From assembly GCA_003864495.1 (NCBI GenBank), contig ML133443.1, positions 2,984,949 through 3,048,948 on the forward strand: 64,000 nucleotides of DNA, given 5' to 3'. A model generated the notes under the pieces. The model searched no databases and had not been told where the DNA came from. It saw nothing but the letters and a program-made list of their open reading frames with translations. How positions within the stretch are numbered: the stretch's first letter is position 1; each line of letters starts with the position of its first letter. Shown piece by piece: positions 47,814-62,179 of the stretch. Position numbers and translations under genes: made by a program. The DNA is from Nemopilema nomurai (taxonomy: Eukaryota > Cnidaria > Scyphozoa > Rhizostomeae > Rhizostomatidae).

Positions 47814-50800
47814 CTGTAAGGAGAAAGACACATTTAACAGTTTCTGCTTTTATGGATTCTGCCACAAAGGAAATAGGAAGAATCTCTAAAATTTGGGGGG
47901 GGGAGGCACACGAAAGCAGAACAGGGAAACGTTGAAAAATCTGGACAGCCCGTGTCTGTGCGTCCCCCCGGTTCTGATATATACGTTTGCAATTCAGTGA
48001 ATTGATGAAAATGGTGGAAACTGCTTGGAAGCTTTTGGTCCGAACACACGCAAAGACGTCGTCTTCTACTGCGACGTAAGGATGAGCTTTGAATGATCTC
48101 ATCATAGATTGTACTTCTTAATCATAGGATGGGTTGCGTTGTCTTCTGATTTCTCTCCAATGCATGCGTCGGCATATTTCATAAATAGATAACAGTGAGT
48201 AGCGGAAGGATCATCGTCCATAGAAACGTGTCTTTAATCTGCAAAAATCATTTATTAAAAGTCGCAGCGTGCGAATTACTTTGATCATGAGTTAAAAACT
48301 TCCCAAACTTTATGATAGCACCCTTTCTCGATTTGCATAAAAATAAGGGAGTAGAAGAGCTTTTTGATCATTGCATGGCAGTTTTCTAGTGATACCATCA
48401 ACATATTGTGGATCAGGTTGGGATGAAGTCACGTGATTGCTCTGAATGAAAGATCCTACTGCAAGGCTCCATTTTCACTGTAGCCACGAAAAAACTGTAC
48501 AGGCAGCTAAAAGTGAGTCCTAAATTGTTTCTAATTACGTTTAGGCTCCAAAAAGCACTTTAGCAAGTCGCTCACATTGACTTTAGCGAAAAGAAGTGTT
48601 ATGAATAATTCCATACAGTCCTATAAGTTTTGTTTAAGAAAGATTTGCGTTGCATTTTAGATAACGTTTGTCGAACCAACTTGAGTAGCCTGCGTGCCAT
48701 TAAATTCTAAAACACTGTTCAGGCAAGCGTTTATTGATGGTGATCAAGCCTCCAAGTAAGTGCGAAGGAATAACACAACACGTTGAAAGAATTAGTTGCT
48801 TAAAAAAGGAAACTTTAAATAACTAGAGAACTAAATCCAAATCTGTTTTAGGTCATGCATGTCCCCACAAGTAATCATGGTGCGCCTATTTGCATTCAAC
48901 TTCTTATCAAGCAAAAAAGACAGCCATTATGAGCAGCCCTTCCAAACCACAAGGCAGATAGCTATCTCCGGGTCAAATAGCTTAGATTTCATGACTCTTC
49001 CCATCAGATTAAACGGCTGCTAGTTTCTTGAAAATTTCTAGTTGAATAGTCCGAAAGGGAAATTTATGCCAAAGCTTAGGCACATTTCTGGTCATCGTTA
49101 GAGTAATTAGCCCAAGTTGCTGATTAATAAACTGATGTTAAATGATAGAAATGAATTATTGCTCTTCATTGCATTTATTTGTTCAGCATGGTACGCGTTT
49201 TGAAGTTGATGGAAAAAGTCTGAATGTTAATAAGCAGGACTGAACGATGATCCTGTGATTTTTCTAGGATGCTCCTTACACGCCTTTACAGAGGCCAACG
49301 TTGAATACCTAGCCCGAATATGAAAACAAAAATGCCAGTGATGCATAAAATAGCAATTGTTTTGAATTTTTCGAAAGGTTCTTTGTCTAGGGCTTTTTTC
49401 TGAGATACCACCAGATTCAGGGCTGAAGTGGAAATATCATTTGAAATCTGCAAAATGAAACTAAGGTGACATTATTAACCATTCAAATCATTGTCTGGTT
49501 GGGACTATAATTAAAGATTTTAAATTCAAATTGACTATAAGCAACGTTCTACTTTTCATGAAATATGTGCCAAATTTCTTACAGCTATTCATCACACTTT
49601 GCATTAATGAGATTAATTAGAATCAGTAATTTAACCTGAATTTTTCAAATTAGCCTAATTGGTTAGCTTAATGCTATGAAAATTTTCCTTCCACAGACTT
49701 AATCTCTTCAGGTCTCATTCAAATTTTAAATGAGTGTATATTTGTCAAATTTACAATCCTGCTTAAGTAAAGAGCCTCAAAATCTTGGTCCCAAAATCTT
49801 GCTTGGTTCGTGAAAAGTTTCCAAGAAACGACTTGCAAATCTTGTCCAATAAACAAACATGTCAAAAAAGAGTTTCATAAGAGGTCGAGTTAAAACTTAT
49901 TTAAACACTTATCGACGGTGCTAAAATGTTTTTGACAAAAAAGCAACTCAATGCCCTGGCCAAAAATCAAACAACGACCTGTTCAAAGTATAGTAGTAAT
50001 CGAAAAGCATCAAAGGCAATTACATAGCAATATATTTCATCCTGTCCTCAAAGCGTCGATAGCTACTCGATGAACTTGGCAATGGAACTCGTACTCGGGA
50101 CCGCCTTTTTTATGAAATTTTTGGTGTTAGATTAAACGTATCAAATAAATTTGTCGGTCGAATAAGTGTCGGATTAGTCGAAAAATTGTCAGATGCGACT
50201 CAGGAAATTCATCTTGTTCAAAGAAAATCTCTGAAGACACGTAAGTTCTGTTTTTCTGTGATTCGAGCTTGTCGAGTGTGTTGCAATGCAGTTGGCGTGG
50301 GAGTGAGCTATCTTATTGCAAGTAATCAAAGATCATTTTGCAGCGGTCGGTTATGAAATGTCGATTGATCAAGTCGTGCCTAAAGAAATTAAGCCAAAAA
50401 TCGTTCGTCTACATGAATTTAGGAGTTGCGACTAGAAACATCTTTGCTTTCAATATCCCTCTAACATTTGGAGTGGTTAGCAATGGACACCAAAACTAGA
50501 CAAGATCGTTTGCAATGTCAAATGTGTTAGAGATAAGAAATTTCTGGATATTAGAGGAAAAGTATTACAAACTGGGACAAAAAATAGGACGAGGTACCAA
50601 TTGTTATGATACATTGTTAAACATGAATTATAAGATTGTTTGAATTGTTTCTGGGACAATGAACTCAATAATCTGTTCATCTTTTTATCAAAGAGCTGCA
50701 TGCGAAATTTTGAGGCATAATTTCTAAACAGTCATATATGCTTTTACTCAACTTCCTACTGGTTGGTTGTGAGATCACAAGGCAGCAAAGGTCAAAGATG

Positions 50801-53800
50801 CCGCGGGGGGTTAGCAAGATACGTTCAAAGCACATGGAAATGCTTAATCACCGATAGAACACGCAGCTAAAATATCTACTCGTGTGATGATGTAAGCCCT
50901 TCTACCTGCGCTATATTCGGTCTTCTGAATGGATACGTTCACGGGTTCCGTAAACTGACCTGATAAAAGTAGACACAGATGAGAGAGCCTTTACAATTAA
51001 AACTAGATTTGATATTCTTTTGTTATGAGCTTAACCCAAATGTGGGCAATAGGTGTTAAGGAATTGTTTGTTGCTCCAACCCTAGATTTATTTCTTAAAG
51101 CATATGCTCGAAGCAAGAGTCTGTGCATCTGTCGCAGTGTTGATTTGCAAAAGGTGGAGGGATTAAAAAAGTTTCAATCACTGCAATATGTACACGGGAT
51201 ATCGCTGATTGTGTCTGAAGGATACTTCTCGAAGAAGAGAGAGTTTGATCACCAATCAGTGCAAGTTGCTTAAAGAGAATTCACAAACTGCCGTGGGGTC
51301 CATAGGATCGAGAAAACACTGAAAAGACATGCTAGGAGTGACAAAGCCGGAGTATTTCTCCAAGATCACCTTCCCAACTGTCTATAAAAAGGTTGTAAGA
51401 TTTTCGGAATCGACGTTCGTTGAGTGCAAAACGCGCAGGTAATTGATGCATTCCGCCGTATGAGCTCTCGAAGCTAAATTACGGATGAAGGTAATTAATG
51501 TTGTCTACACGACAGGATGGAAGGTGTCGAAACAGTTGACGAAGCTCTCTAGGAAGGTATCACGGAACAACGAAGTTACTCACTTAAAACTTGCTATCCT
51601 TCTCGTGGGAATGCTTCGATTTAAAAGGAGCCTCTCAAACTCCTGACAAAATAGAATTAACTGAGCTGTCGTATCATGCTTACAAACATTAAAGAACTTT
51701 AACACAAAGATTCCTGAACAAATATGTCCCAAGCACGGATATGCGTACGAAAGCTGAAAGCTACTATGTTCCACTGAAAAAGGCCACGAAAAGGTGCTAA
51801 GAACTACAAAATTTCGCGTTAATAATGGGCTTTCTGACGCTATTCTTCATCCTGAATGTCAGATATTTTGAAAAACACGGCAGAACGTGAAGGGTTTGCA
51901 GAACAACGAAAATGGGTAACATTGTGGTGGAACTTTAAAAGAACCAAAAGCACAAAATTCGCTTGGTTAGGAAAAGTTTCGGGTGGGAATTTCGTTTGCT
52001 ATACCTTATAGCTTTTACAAAAACATTAGAAACAAGTCAACGGCATCCAATTGCGGCTCGTGTAAAAGATGCTAGGATGCTAAAATTTAACATTAAATCG
52101 AAGATCATTCTGGTTACTGGCAAACATGGAACACAAAATGGGATTCTACGCGGCTCGTGAATACAAAAAAAACAAAGATAAGCATTCTTACTCAAATGTC
52201 GATCGGCTTTTGACAGCTTGATACACTTCAGCCAATCAACTTCTTTCGTGCGGTTGATAGCTCGTAACGATAAGTGGTAAAGCAACTAGCATCTTGATCT
52301 TTTATAGTTCCATGTCACTTTGGGTGGGACACGCGTGTACTCCCATGTCCTCTACATGCGACACATATATAGTGATCAGTCTTCTGTCACTGCGTGTTAT
52401 GTTAATTTTCCTGACACACTTCTCTACTTTTAAGCCCGACCATACTGACCCAGTTTCCATCAACAACTAGCATGTATTCAGCTCACCGTTCTTGTTTTGC
52501 ATCCCATTAGCATAGTGCTGTCGAGTTGCCTAGCAACAACGGTCAACCTTATGCAAATTTTCTTCAACGCACACCATACGACCAGCTGCCAAGTAGTGAT
52601 ATTTTCTGATCTTGTGAAGCTTCGCTTAAATGAATGTACAGATAAATAGCTCTGATCTGCTTTTGCATTTGCAAACTGACGAACAGGCCCTGGTTTCTGA
52701 GAGAATTTTTGACAAATGGCGCGCAAAGCCTTGTTTATCTGTTTGAAATCCTAGCTTTGTGAAGCCTTCAAAATAAACATTTAAAGAGCAGCATAATGCG
52801 ATTTCTTAGACAGAAATTAAGATCATAATTCTAAAAAATAATTCAGCATGGGAAAGAAAATACATAGATGATCACCACCCTGCCTCTTTAAATTTTTCTA
52901 TTAAGGATGATTTTCCTGTTTGTAGCAGAAATGGAATTTAACTGCAAAGTTTCATGCCACGTTTTGACTGTTGGGTTTGAAAAAACTGTCGGGTTCTGAA
53001 AAATCGTCCCGGCAAAAGCCAAACATGACGAGACTATAGAACTAGTGACTTGGCTACAGGTTCACGCATATAATGACTTCGCATATGCATATGATTACGA
53101 TTCCAAGCACATTTGTTTCTCAATCTGTCAGTTTCATGTGCGTAGAATGATTTTCTTTTTTGTTCTTGCGCTTTGGAACAAGAAACACAAGGTGACGCTA
53201 CGCTTTTGTGACTACCCAGAGCCAAAAATGAAAGCATTTTTACTAAGATCTGGAAGGGTCTTTTTGTGCCCTGGAGAGTTTTCTGGTTTTATTTTGTGGA
53301 GATATGAAGCTAAATCCCAACTTCATTCTGTTTTGTTGTGCTTTCCTCATTAACGTTCGTGGGATGTTTTTAAAACACTCTTTTAAGTGCAATTAAGAGC
53401 CCAGAGTCAGGAAAACATTACGATCGCTCGGGCACTGACTGGAGGAAGTTCCTCGAAAAACAATATAAGCTGCTATGACACACCTAAGCCACGCCCACGT
53501 TCTATTGTTTTGTGAGAAAGGTTTGCCTTCTAGGACGTTTAACAACTTTTCTGGACTCTGTAACAGCCCAATATGAATTAGCTTCAATAAACTTGTACGA
53601 CACTTTCAATGAGAATATTCAGCTTATAGAATGGTTCTTACAAGTTTACCACTTAACATGTCATTAAATCTACTCTTTCTGTTATATGAATCTTTCTGCT
53701 GCTTCAACCCCTACAAAGCTATCATAAATAAAACTGATTGTTTGAAAAAAAGTTACGTTTGAGGCTTTCATTTACTGTGACTTCCGGCTCAACAACATGT

Positions 53801-55098
53801 TGCATGAAATTCTGTGGCAAAATGTTATCACAGAAAATCCATGCTAAGCACTTTTTGCAGCTGGTTTAGCTTGCCTTCGACTCAGTTGAAACTGTTATGC
53901 TGCGCAGCCAACCACTCCTTCGCATACAGCTGTGAGCTCTGCTAAACCTCAGTCAACATTTCTTTCCTTCCAGATGCGACTGATTGCAAGAACAACATAT
54001 GTTGCACACACAGAGGCTTGAAACCAAGATGGCAACTTATCTGCACGTTTAATTGCATTCCAAATACCAAACAATCACGTTCTTCACACTCTTTCTTCTT
54101 AACTGTTCAGAATATTATTTTCTTAACAAAAACTTTATAGCAGATCTTGACTATAACTTTGACTTTATACAATTTCATTTTTTCTCATTGTAATAGAATA
54201 ATATATATTTTATTTTGCTATATATTTTTAATCAGACATAGGATATTTTTTTTCCAAAATTATCCAAAATATTGCTGAAACTCATCTAATGGTGAAAGCA
54301 TTTTATGCTTTTATGAAAAGCATCCCTTCATACACACAAGGAAAACGTATGTAAGGATATATTTGATTTAGATTATATCTAAACTATATAGATTATATAT
54401 AATATACAGTGATAATTTCCATTAGTTGATTCCAATTAGCTAGAGTATGCACAGTAACAGATTGCACTCACTGCAAATGAAGAATGGAAACAAATCATTT
54501 GGTTCATTGCTGCTCCATCACGGAATTAAATCTTTTATATGGCATCAAAAACAAAAAATTCCAACAAAATTGCTTTCCCATTTTTTGAAATGATGTAAAA
54601 CTCTTCTTGCCTGTCTTCTGCTTTTGACATATTCTGCTTTGTAAATCAATTTTAACTTTAGATATTCAACACATATAAGCAACAGAAAAATACCTGAGCG
54701 TACGATTCGTTTTTATTTTTATCGTGTTACCATATACCACCGGTCAATTTACGATGGATCTTTTCTGCAAAAATTCAGCACAATCAACTATCCATTGTGC
54801 GTAGTACATAAGTTTGTTCAATTTTTTGCTAAAGTAGCTAGGAGTTGCCCTTGCTTTAAGGATTACCCTTTAGCTAACTGAAATTACTTAGAAATCTTGG
54901 AAAATCTTGACAATACATGGGCATTATCAGTTAGGATAAGCTAGATTTATTGTTGCATCTGAAGAAGTATTTTCCTATGTGAACACGAAGTCATCATCAT
55001 CACCAATCATTTATTGCAGAATGTCATACCGTTGAAGAGCATCTGAACTCTGCTCTGGTTTAAAAACCATATAGGCCAAGTTATTTGTCTCATTTAAT

Positions 55099-55157
55099 AT
55101 AAAAATAAAATTAAAATAAATTAAAATAAATAAAAATAGAATAAAATAAAATGAAAA
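55099..55157. repeat. (AAAATA)n-type A-rich repeat
   Basis: Irregular taaaa/aaata units; may be the tail of an old retroposon, but no body was recognised. Confidence 0.7.
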
Positions 55158-55428
55158 TCAGGGTTTGGCCAAGAATCAGTAGATTGAAATTTTAACGCTT
55201 TGTATTGCAAAACCTGAAAAAGCATGGAATAAAGATACAATATTTTCTGAAATTAGATCTCTTTGATCGAAAGCACACGAAATGGCCAGGAAGCTCAACG
55301 TCTTGCAGTTTTAAAGACGAGAAGATTGTTTAGCTACTCAGTCATTTCGAACAAACAAACGGTAGATGACCAAAATGCTATTAAGAAAATAAAAGAATTA
55401 ACTGTAGGAAGTTGGCCCTAAAAACATG

Positions 55429-55474
55429 TTGGTTGGTTGGTTGGTTGGTTGGTTGGTTGGTTGGTTGGTTGATT
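55429..55474. repeat. (GGTT)n tetranucleotide microsatellite
   Basis: About 11 perfect ggtt units; the Thr-Asn-Gln-Pro frame on the minus strand is an artefact. Confidence 0.97.
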
Positions 55475-57589
55475 GAAGCAACGCATAGAAACAAAAATGT
55501 GAAGAAAAAGGATTTGGAAACATGAGTAAATAGAATAAAAGTATTTAACCTCACATAAGAACAGATCTTCAAAACAAAGATAGAGTTCAAAGAAAAATCC
55601 AGAGAGGAATCATTTGCACACCAGAATGGTGAACAAAGTTTTAGAGGGAAACTCGTAAAAGCTTTGAATCTAATTGTAAATTATATATTGGACTTACTAA
55701 GCCTTGGGAAGTGCAATGAATCCATAGTTATGATAAACAGCTCTGGCTGCATAACTATCTACTATGCATAGATGCATGGGAATACCACTTGGAATCAGTA
55801 GAGGGAAAAACCTACTTATCCCATTACCTATAAACACGTCCTTGCTTGCTTGATGACTTAATGAGAACTGATGACGTAATGACAAAGGACAGGGCACACA
55901 GCATAGAAAATTAGCAAATATAATTTTGAAGCAGACTTTCAATTCTAAGAGACGGTACACTGATACTTTCAAAGCTAGAAAGTTTTCTAGCGAACACAAG
56001 ATTGTGACATAATTGAATCCGATTCTTTCGGCGCCAAAGACTTAGGTGGAATCAAAGGATTGTTCTTTCGGAAGTAAATATACTTTTGTAGATAATTTCA
56101 TGCTTTTAACATTTAGCTCATTTATAAGCGAATATTCAAGGACTCCTACGTAGGCAGCCTAGCCGATCTATTAACCGACAAACACGTAACTTTTAATCAA
56201 CACTGCAATACACCATCTGTTCGAGAGAAATCTTGCAGGAAAATCTCTAAACTAACAGGCCAAATTTTTTAAAGCTTAATCAAGAACATTTTTGTGTTAA
56301 AACTGATGTATAGCAACGGTGCAAAGCCTTATCTGCCATTATTTGACAATCATTAGCCTTAAGCTTCTTGCCAAATGTTTACAAGCAATTCAGACAGCCT
56401 TGACGGATAGCTTTGCATCTATCCTCTAGATATAAACACGGTACAATGCTTGCAAACTACATCACAAATCAGAATAGAGCTGCCATTTCTGCAGCCATCG
56501 TGATATGACGTCCCATTGTCGAAAGAACCACGAACCATAGGATTGATATTGTTAACTGCGTCAGTCACTAAATTCTACGGTGCAGTTTCTTAGTTGAAAT
56601 ACGAATATCTAAAGTTTTCTAGTTGAACAAACGCGTTAGTGGAAAACCTGTTTTTAAAGTACTCCTGCAAATGCATGGAATTTGTGTAGGTCACTGAAAA
56701 TGTCATAGGAATGACTTGCTTGCTCAGAGCTCAAACCATGTGCTGGCAAAGATTACACAAGACAAACTTACCGATAAGCAAATTAGCTGCTTGAAAGTGC
56801 AAACTCAATCGCAGAAGAAAATGTGATTACTTGGATACATATTATGTCTGGGCAACTCTGTACAATTTCCTCAGTGTCGATAATTGATTGAAAATGCAAA
56901 TAATCTATTATTCAGATGCAACACAATTGGAAATTAATCAAAGTTTTTACCTCGCTGCTAGAAATCCACTGTCAGCATTCAACGGTTTGGTAGCATGCTG
57001 GTATTTTCCCGTGAAAGCATCCCTGTTCGCACTCCTAAGAGAAAATTCATTTTGGCAAGTTCGCTAACAAGATTACACCAAATTTTCGCAGCTCGCTGTT
57101 AAATGCCCTACCACAACCAAACAACAGTCAGCCGAATACGTCTGTACTGTTTTATTGAACTCAATCAAATTTTCATCCTTTCTACGCACTGCAGAACTAC
57201 AAACAGCCTTTCGATACAGTTCACTAGTGGACGATGATCTCAGTCATCTTCGCACAGAATATAAACATTAGCATTATCGTGTTCTTAAACTGAACCTAGG
57301 CTGCAGTGGATATTTCTTTCTAAGAGCTTTACTGTTTGGTCGAACGGTGTTAGAGAAATCCAAGTTTCGGTACGACAGTTCGAATTAAGAAAAAGCTGAT
57401 TTAATTTCAAATAAATCCCTTTCAAAGCCAAGCCTGTGGATGGTAGATGTAGTTGACATCTTTGTATAGAGCAGGCCCGTTAAAGTGAAAATAATAGCAC
57501 GGTTCTAGCTCCTTCGAAAGCTATCCTGTGTTATTTGACCAAAGACAATGTAACGCAACACATAACCAACAAAGATTGCGATTAATAGG

Positions 57590-57631
57590 CTGCAAAGCAT
57601 GTATTTGTAGCTGCAAAGCATGTATTTGTAA
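57590..57631. repeat. 21-bp direct duplication
   Basis: Ctgcaaagcatgtatttgta plus one base, twice in a row, differing in the last base only. Confidence 0.9.
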
Positions 57632-59765
57632 CCTGTATATTATCACACTGTATCCAAGCCAAATGAGGTGAAAATTTAAAATTAACAGAAAATGTCACTT
57701 ACAACGAAAATTCTGCAGCATCAACACGGAGCTTGATCTTAATCGCCCAGAACCTAACATCCCAAACCAAAGACATTCGCAGTCCAGTAGTCTATTGAAA
57801 GTTGATCGTTAAATCGCTAGAAATTCACCTGCCCGTCTGTGAAATTTGGTTTAACAATAGCAAATAAAAATATGTTCGACAGCAAAGTAAACTCCAGTGT
57901 ATAATTGACTGATTTGAATTTTTCAATTGTCAAAACAACAAGAAGCTACTCCACCACACATTGAAAAAACTAGCATGAAGCCAGAACGCATAGTAATAAC
58001 TTTGTGCATGATCTTCCGAGCTGAAGAGAGCACATCACGAAGTCAATCTGGACACATAAACACTCCGAACAACATGATTTCAATAGGAAGCGCGTGTATG
58101 CTCTAGCCGGGATAAAAGATTCACGCATTCGTGGTAATTGGCGACTCAGGAATTTAGCGAGTGCGTTCAAAATGTCGCTGCTCGTTTCATGGTCAGCCTT
58201 GGACTAAAAGAACAACCAAGAGAGGGAGACCAATTGACACAAGGGACTTGATGCTATTTAGAAAAAACCACGTTTGCGACATTAAGTCTTTCCATGTTCT
58301 TCAGGAAATTCACAAACACGAATCTGGCAATAATCTAACAACCATCTCACAACTATCCAAGATCCAGTCGAACATAGAATGTGAATCTTCAGATTTCTCA
58401 CTTAGATCTTTACGTTTTTCATTTAATTCATTAGAGGTAATTTTATAACGAATTCATCAGGTTATATTAAACCGACTTTTTCTCCGTGCAGATATTTCTA
58501 ATGTGATTTTCTTCATGCATCGCCGGTTAAATAGTATTTGAATCACATGTATTTGAAAGTTGATAAAGATAATAAGATAATGATTCAAGCTATAAGAGGG
58601 TTGGTCAGAAATGTTGCGCCATTGTTAGTTGAGCTTGGTAAATATTTGTGGTACTATTCCTGAAACTGCATCCGAATGATTTTTCAGAGTGCTCTTAAGA
58701 GGTGTACAAGATCTCTAATGCTCACTCTAGTCGAGAAAAACTGCAATATTTGTTTTCTCTATTGAATACCATCCTCGTGATCAGAACTTACTTTTTTCCA
58801 ATTACACAAATTATATGAGCGATGCAACAGGATGGCAATATTCGAACAAAAAAATCCAAATCTAGCAGGAAACCCTCGCAATGCTTCAAAAATCTCATGT
58901 AACGAGGTCGTCAACATAAAGGGGAGTTCAGCATGATTTAAACTAAGGAAGAAGACACATTCACGCAAGCGTGGAAACAGCAGGAGAGCCTTTTTACTGG
59001 ACTAGACAGGCGTATGACCTAGTACTACGGGAGTCGCCGCACGCTGCCAAAACGCCGCTTCATTTGTGGGCCTGCTAAATTCTCTGTGTACATCATTAAA
59101 GATTGATCGTTAATCCCCCAAAAGTGACTCCACTCATTCAGTTTTCTAAACAAGACATGCAGCAGCAATGAAGAATTCCATAACGAAAAGGTGGTGCTTA
59201 TCATCAAATCTACAACCGTTCTTTAGCGAGAAATGGAGAGCGGTAGTCATTACATTGGCGTTCAAGAAAGCAGCAGGAGGTTAAGTCGTCTTGAGCGCAT
59301 GCCGAGACATATGACGCTGACTAAACTGAAGATTGCATTAGCGTTAATTGTGTTTTCTGCTAATGAGCAGCTTTATCACCAGCAAATACAATGCGACTGA
59401 GTCTGCAAATTCAGGGACCACTGGCATGCCACGAGTTTGTTTGTTATCTTGGGACCGCACATATAGTTCGAGTATATTCCTTCGATAGTCAAGAAACATT
59501 GTCTTTTAACACCTGGTTGAGCTTTACTGATGTACATAGCAATGATAGTTAGGCGAGAAGAGAACCCGCTTCTCCCAAAGTCTTGTTGCTTATTCTATCT
59601 GAAATATCATCTTGGGAAATGTGCATTGAGAGATCGAAGGCGAGCAGTGGCGGATTTGCGGCCTAGGCCTAGTGCTTCGTATCTTCTCGCAAGTTGGAAA
59701 TGTTGACAGATTTGTCTGCCGTAATGAGTAATCATTTCAGCGGAAGTTTTCGTCTAGATCTGCAA

Positions 59766-60185
59766 TCAGACCAGCCAAGCCATCAGGATTAGCCCTGGCT
59801 CACAGTCGTACTGGTAGTTTACAACAACCATTTGATAGGACGGCGGAATTGACTGCGAAAAGCCTTCACTGTTGATTCTTTGACCCTCGGGACCTACGTT
59901 GCAAGCTCGGGGGATCTCGCGGTTTACAAGCCAAAAGTCCCGCGGTCTTTCTGCGAAGTATCGCGGCACTGCACAACCAGTTAAAAGGACCCTAAGTCAC
60001 AATCATTTTTGCATCAAATGGTTATGAAACACTTTAAATCGTGAATAATAGTATCTCTCAGATCGCTTACCAGTACTGGAACCAACATCGTAGCAAACTC
60101 TGGGCACATATATGTTTGATTTTTCTAAACTTCTATCAAAGCAATCTCTTCTTCCCATTGGTGTTTTGTGTGATGCAATGTCCAT
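59766..60185 (-). CDS. Small two-exon gene, unrecognised 105-residue protein
   Basis: CDS join on the minus strand: 60185-60071 and 59968-59766, with a 102-bp intron (donor gtaagc, acceptor ttgtgcag). Exon 1 leaves one base and exon 2 supplies two, so the frame is kept across the junction. The product runs MDIASHKTPMGRRDCFDRSL ... NIYVPRVCYDVGSST, then PRYFAERPRDFWLVNREIPR ... YQMVVVNYQYDC ... LMAWLV before TGA. It is rich in Tyr, Arg, Pro and Trp with four Cys and has no clear membrane segment. Exon 2 is markedly more GC-rich than its surroundings. The start at 60185 has a fair context (aaaATGGac), but the frame is open further upstream to 60239. Function unknown. Confidence 0.5.
59969..60070 (-). 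other. Short intron of the 105-residue gene
   Basis: GT-AG intron of 102 bases, far shorter than the kilobase introns of the neighbouring genes. Inferred from splice motifs and frame continuity. Confidence 0.45.
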
Positions 60186-60570
60186 TTTGGAAAAAAAATA
60201 CTTTCTGGATTTCATTTTTGATCTACTAGTCAACATCAAGTCATGTTTTCAGCAGCTGCTTACTGACGATAAATGACAAACTAATTTACTCAAGGTATTC
60301 TACTTCAAACAAACAAAAATTACTAAAGATTGATATTAATTTAAATATTAGTCGAAGCTTTCTTTCCTTGACTTTGGGCAGCACCAAAATTTTGCAAGAA
60401 ATCTTGTGTTTTTTCATTTGTTATTGCTTTCAATATGCCAAAGACGAAATTCCGTAAAGTAGTTTTGAACTTCGACGATAAAAGGATTTGCTAATATAGC
60501 GCTTTTTAATCTAACTCTAGACAGTTCTGTGATTGGTTTTAGCGGGTTATCACTCAATATTGATCGACCT

Positions 60571-60593
60571 ACAACAACAACAACAACAACAAC
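60571..60593. repeat. Short (CAA)n microsatellite
   Basis: Seven caa units. Confidence 0.9.
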
Positions 60594-61397
60594 CGAAAAT
60601 CATCCACAATGAGTTGTGTTAGCGAGAAAACTGCACCAAATAGGCTTTGCAGGAGCTGAAAGAATCATAAAACTGTCTCTAGGAGAGAAGACCCGCGCTA
60701 GGAGAGAAAGCGTGACAGCGAAGGCCTTGGCAAACCAATCAGTTTACCTTGGCAATCAATATCCTTGCCATCACAAAAGCATTCACATATAAAATCGAAT
60801 TCGTAAACAGGTGTAAAGCTCGTCTCGATCGCGTGGCTATTCCATACAGCTAAGTGCCATCTGAATCTCTAAGAAGAATAATTACGCAATAGGACAGAGC
60901 TTGCGAGAGGAAATTAAACTCACCGAATTGCGAGATTAGCATAGGTAATGATACCCTGTGTAAAGGGATTAGACAATCGTAAAATGACTTTAGATCGAAC
61001 AAAAAACATCTCGCGAATCCATCTGCTTCAAGGCGTGTCTACTTAATAATCAATTCGAACAACTCCTTGGAAACAAAAGAGGGTATCCACTGCGCCAACA
61101 AAAGGCAAAGCACGTGTCATTTCGCTGTCCAGAAAGCTTATACTCTGATAAAATTCCACATTGCAAGATAACGGGGTGTATCTCGTTGCGTTAGAAATAG
61201 GAAGCATGAATGAAATAACACTTGACATTTACCAAATGCAAAAAGATCCATTGAAAAACATAAACTATGTACTTCGACTGCCACTAAATAGCATAGCACG
61301 GGAAGGTATATTTGTTCGCTACTTAATGTAAAATGAAATATATTTATAATATTAAGTCAACAGTATATGAATATATATTCACCGTAGTCATGGCATT

Positions 61398-61658
61398 TGC
61401 TTCTTCTATTTCGGCTTTAGGCCTTCATCAAGGCCTTCGGCCTTAGGCTTTAGGCAAATGCTGACAGAAGGAAAATTCTTTCCACAAGGGTGCTACCCAA
61501 TTGTATCAACCACTTTGGTCGGAATCGAACTCCAGCTTGCTGCTCCAAAAACCAACGCTCATTCCACTGGGCCATACGACCCAGTGAAATGAGCGATGAA
61601 TCTCCGAAGCCAACAATGGAGATTTCAATTCTTCTTCTCCGGCTTAAAGCCTTCATCA
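61398..61658 (-). mobile_element. SINE-like element with tRNA-derived promoter
   Basis: On the minus strand the segment carries box A (TGGCCCAGTGGA, 61563-61574) and box B (GAGTTCGATTC, 61521-61531) at tRNA spacing, the internal pol III promoter of tRNA-derived SINEs. It is bounded by two similar direct repeats (cttcttct...ggctt...gccttcatca at 61398-61430 and 61628-61658). The tRNA arms do not pair well, so this is not a working tRNA. An AT dinucleotide tract follows at 61701-61745. Confidence 0.65.
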
Positions 61659-61698
61659 GAGCCATTTAAACCATAGATATATAATCATAAGGCAAATG

Positions 61699-61700
<2 letters not shown>

Positions 61701-61734
<34 letters not shown>

Positions 61735-61745
61735 TATATATATAA
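61701..61745. repeat. (TA)n microsatellite
   Basis: Nearly pure ta dinucleotides; the motif aatgctaatata repeats around it up to 61770. Confidence 0.95.
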
Positions 61746-62179
61746 TGCTAATATATATAAAATGCTAATATGTATATAATCACGAGACAAAGGCTGATAG
61801 CGGAAACAATTCTTTGATGTTTGACATATGAAATGAAAATACTTAATTTTAACTAATTCGACTTGACATAGAACAAAATGACAAATAATGCACTTTGTGA
61901 TTTTTTTTATTTAGAAGCCACATGGCTAGATTCAATTTCATGTTTGCATTTTTAGCATCTAGCATCTAAATTATGTATATATGTATTTCTAAGTAAAAGC
62001 CATTTTTACTTTTTACAGACAAAAAGTAGGATGTTCTAGTTATTGTTCCAGTTCCAGTTTTTGTGAAGATATCCTGTCTTCAACTGTAGAAGCAGGTGCA
62101 GCAAAACAGAGGAAGCATGCCATTAAAATTTAAGCAAGGGAAAACAGAAATAGAGGAATTAAGCACTACGTTATTAGAG

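Larger units (their letters stand above)
47814..59765. other. Long stretch without a supported gene; Kv upstream exon(s) expected here
   Basis: A 5' exon of the Kv transcript must lie above 47816 but was not identified. Otherwise AT-rich with simple repeats. An 89-codon open stretch around 58161-58448 is protein-like but unrecognised. Confidence 0.45.

Noticed and set aside
58161..58448. 95-codon plus-strand ORF
   Set aside because: Composition plausible, but no start context, domain or clear exon borders.
61510..61590. tRNA gene on the minus strand
   Set aside because: Boxes A and B are good but the stems do not pair; better explained as a SINE head.
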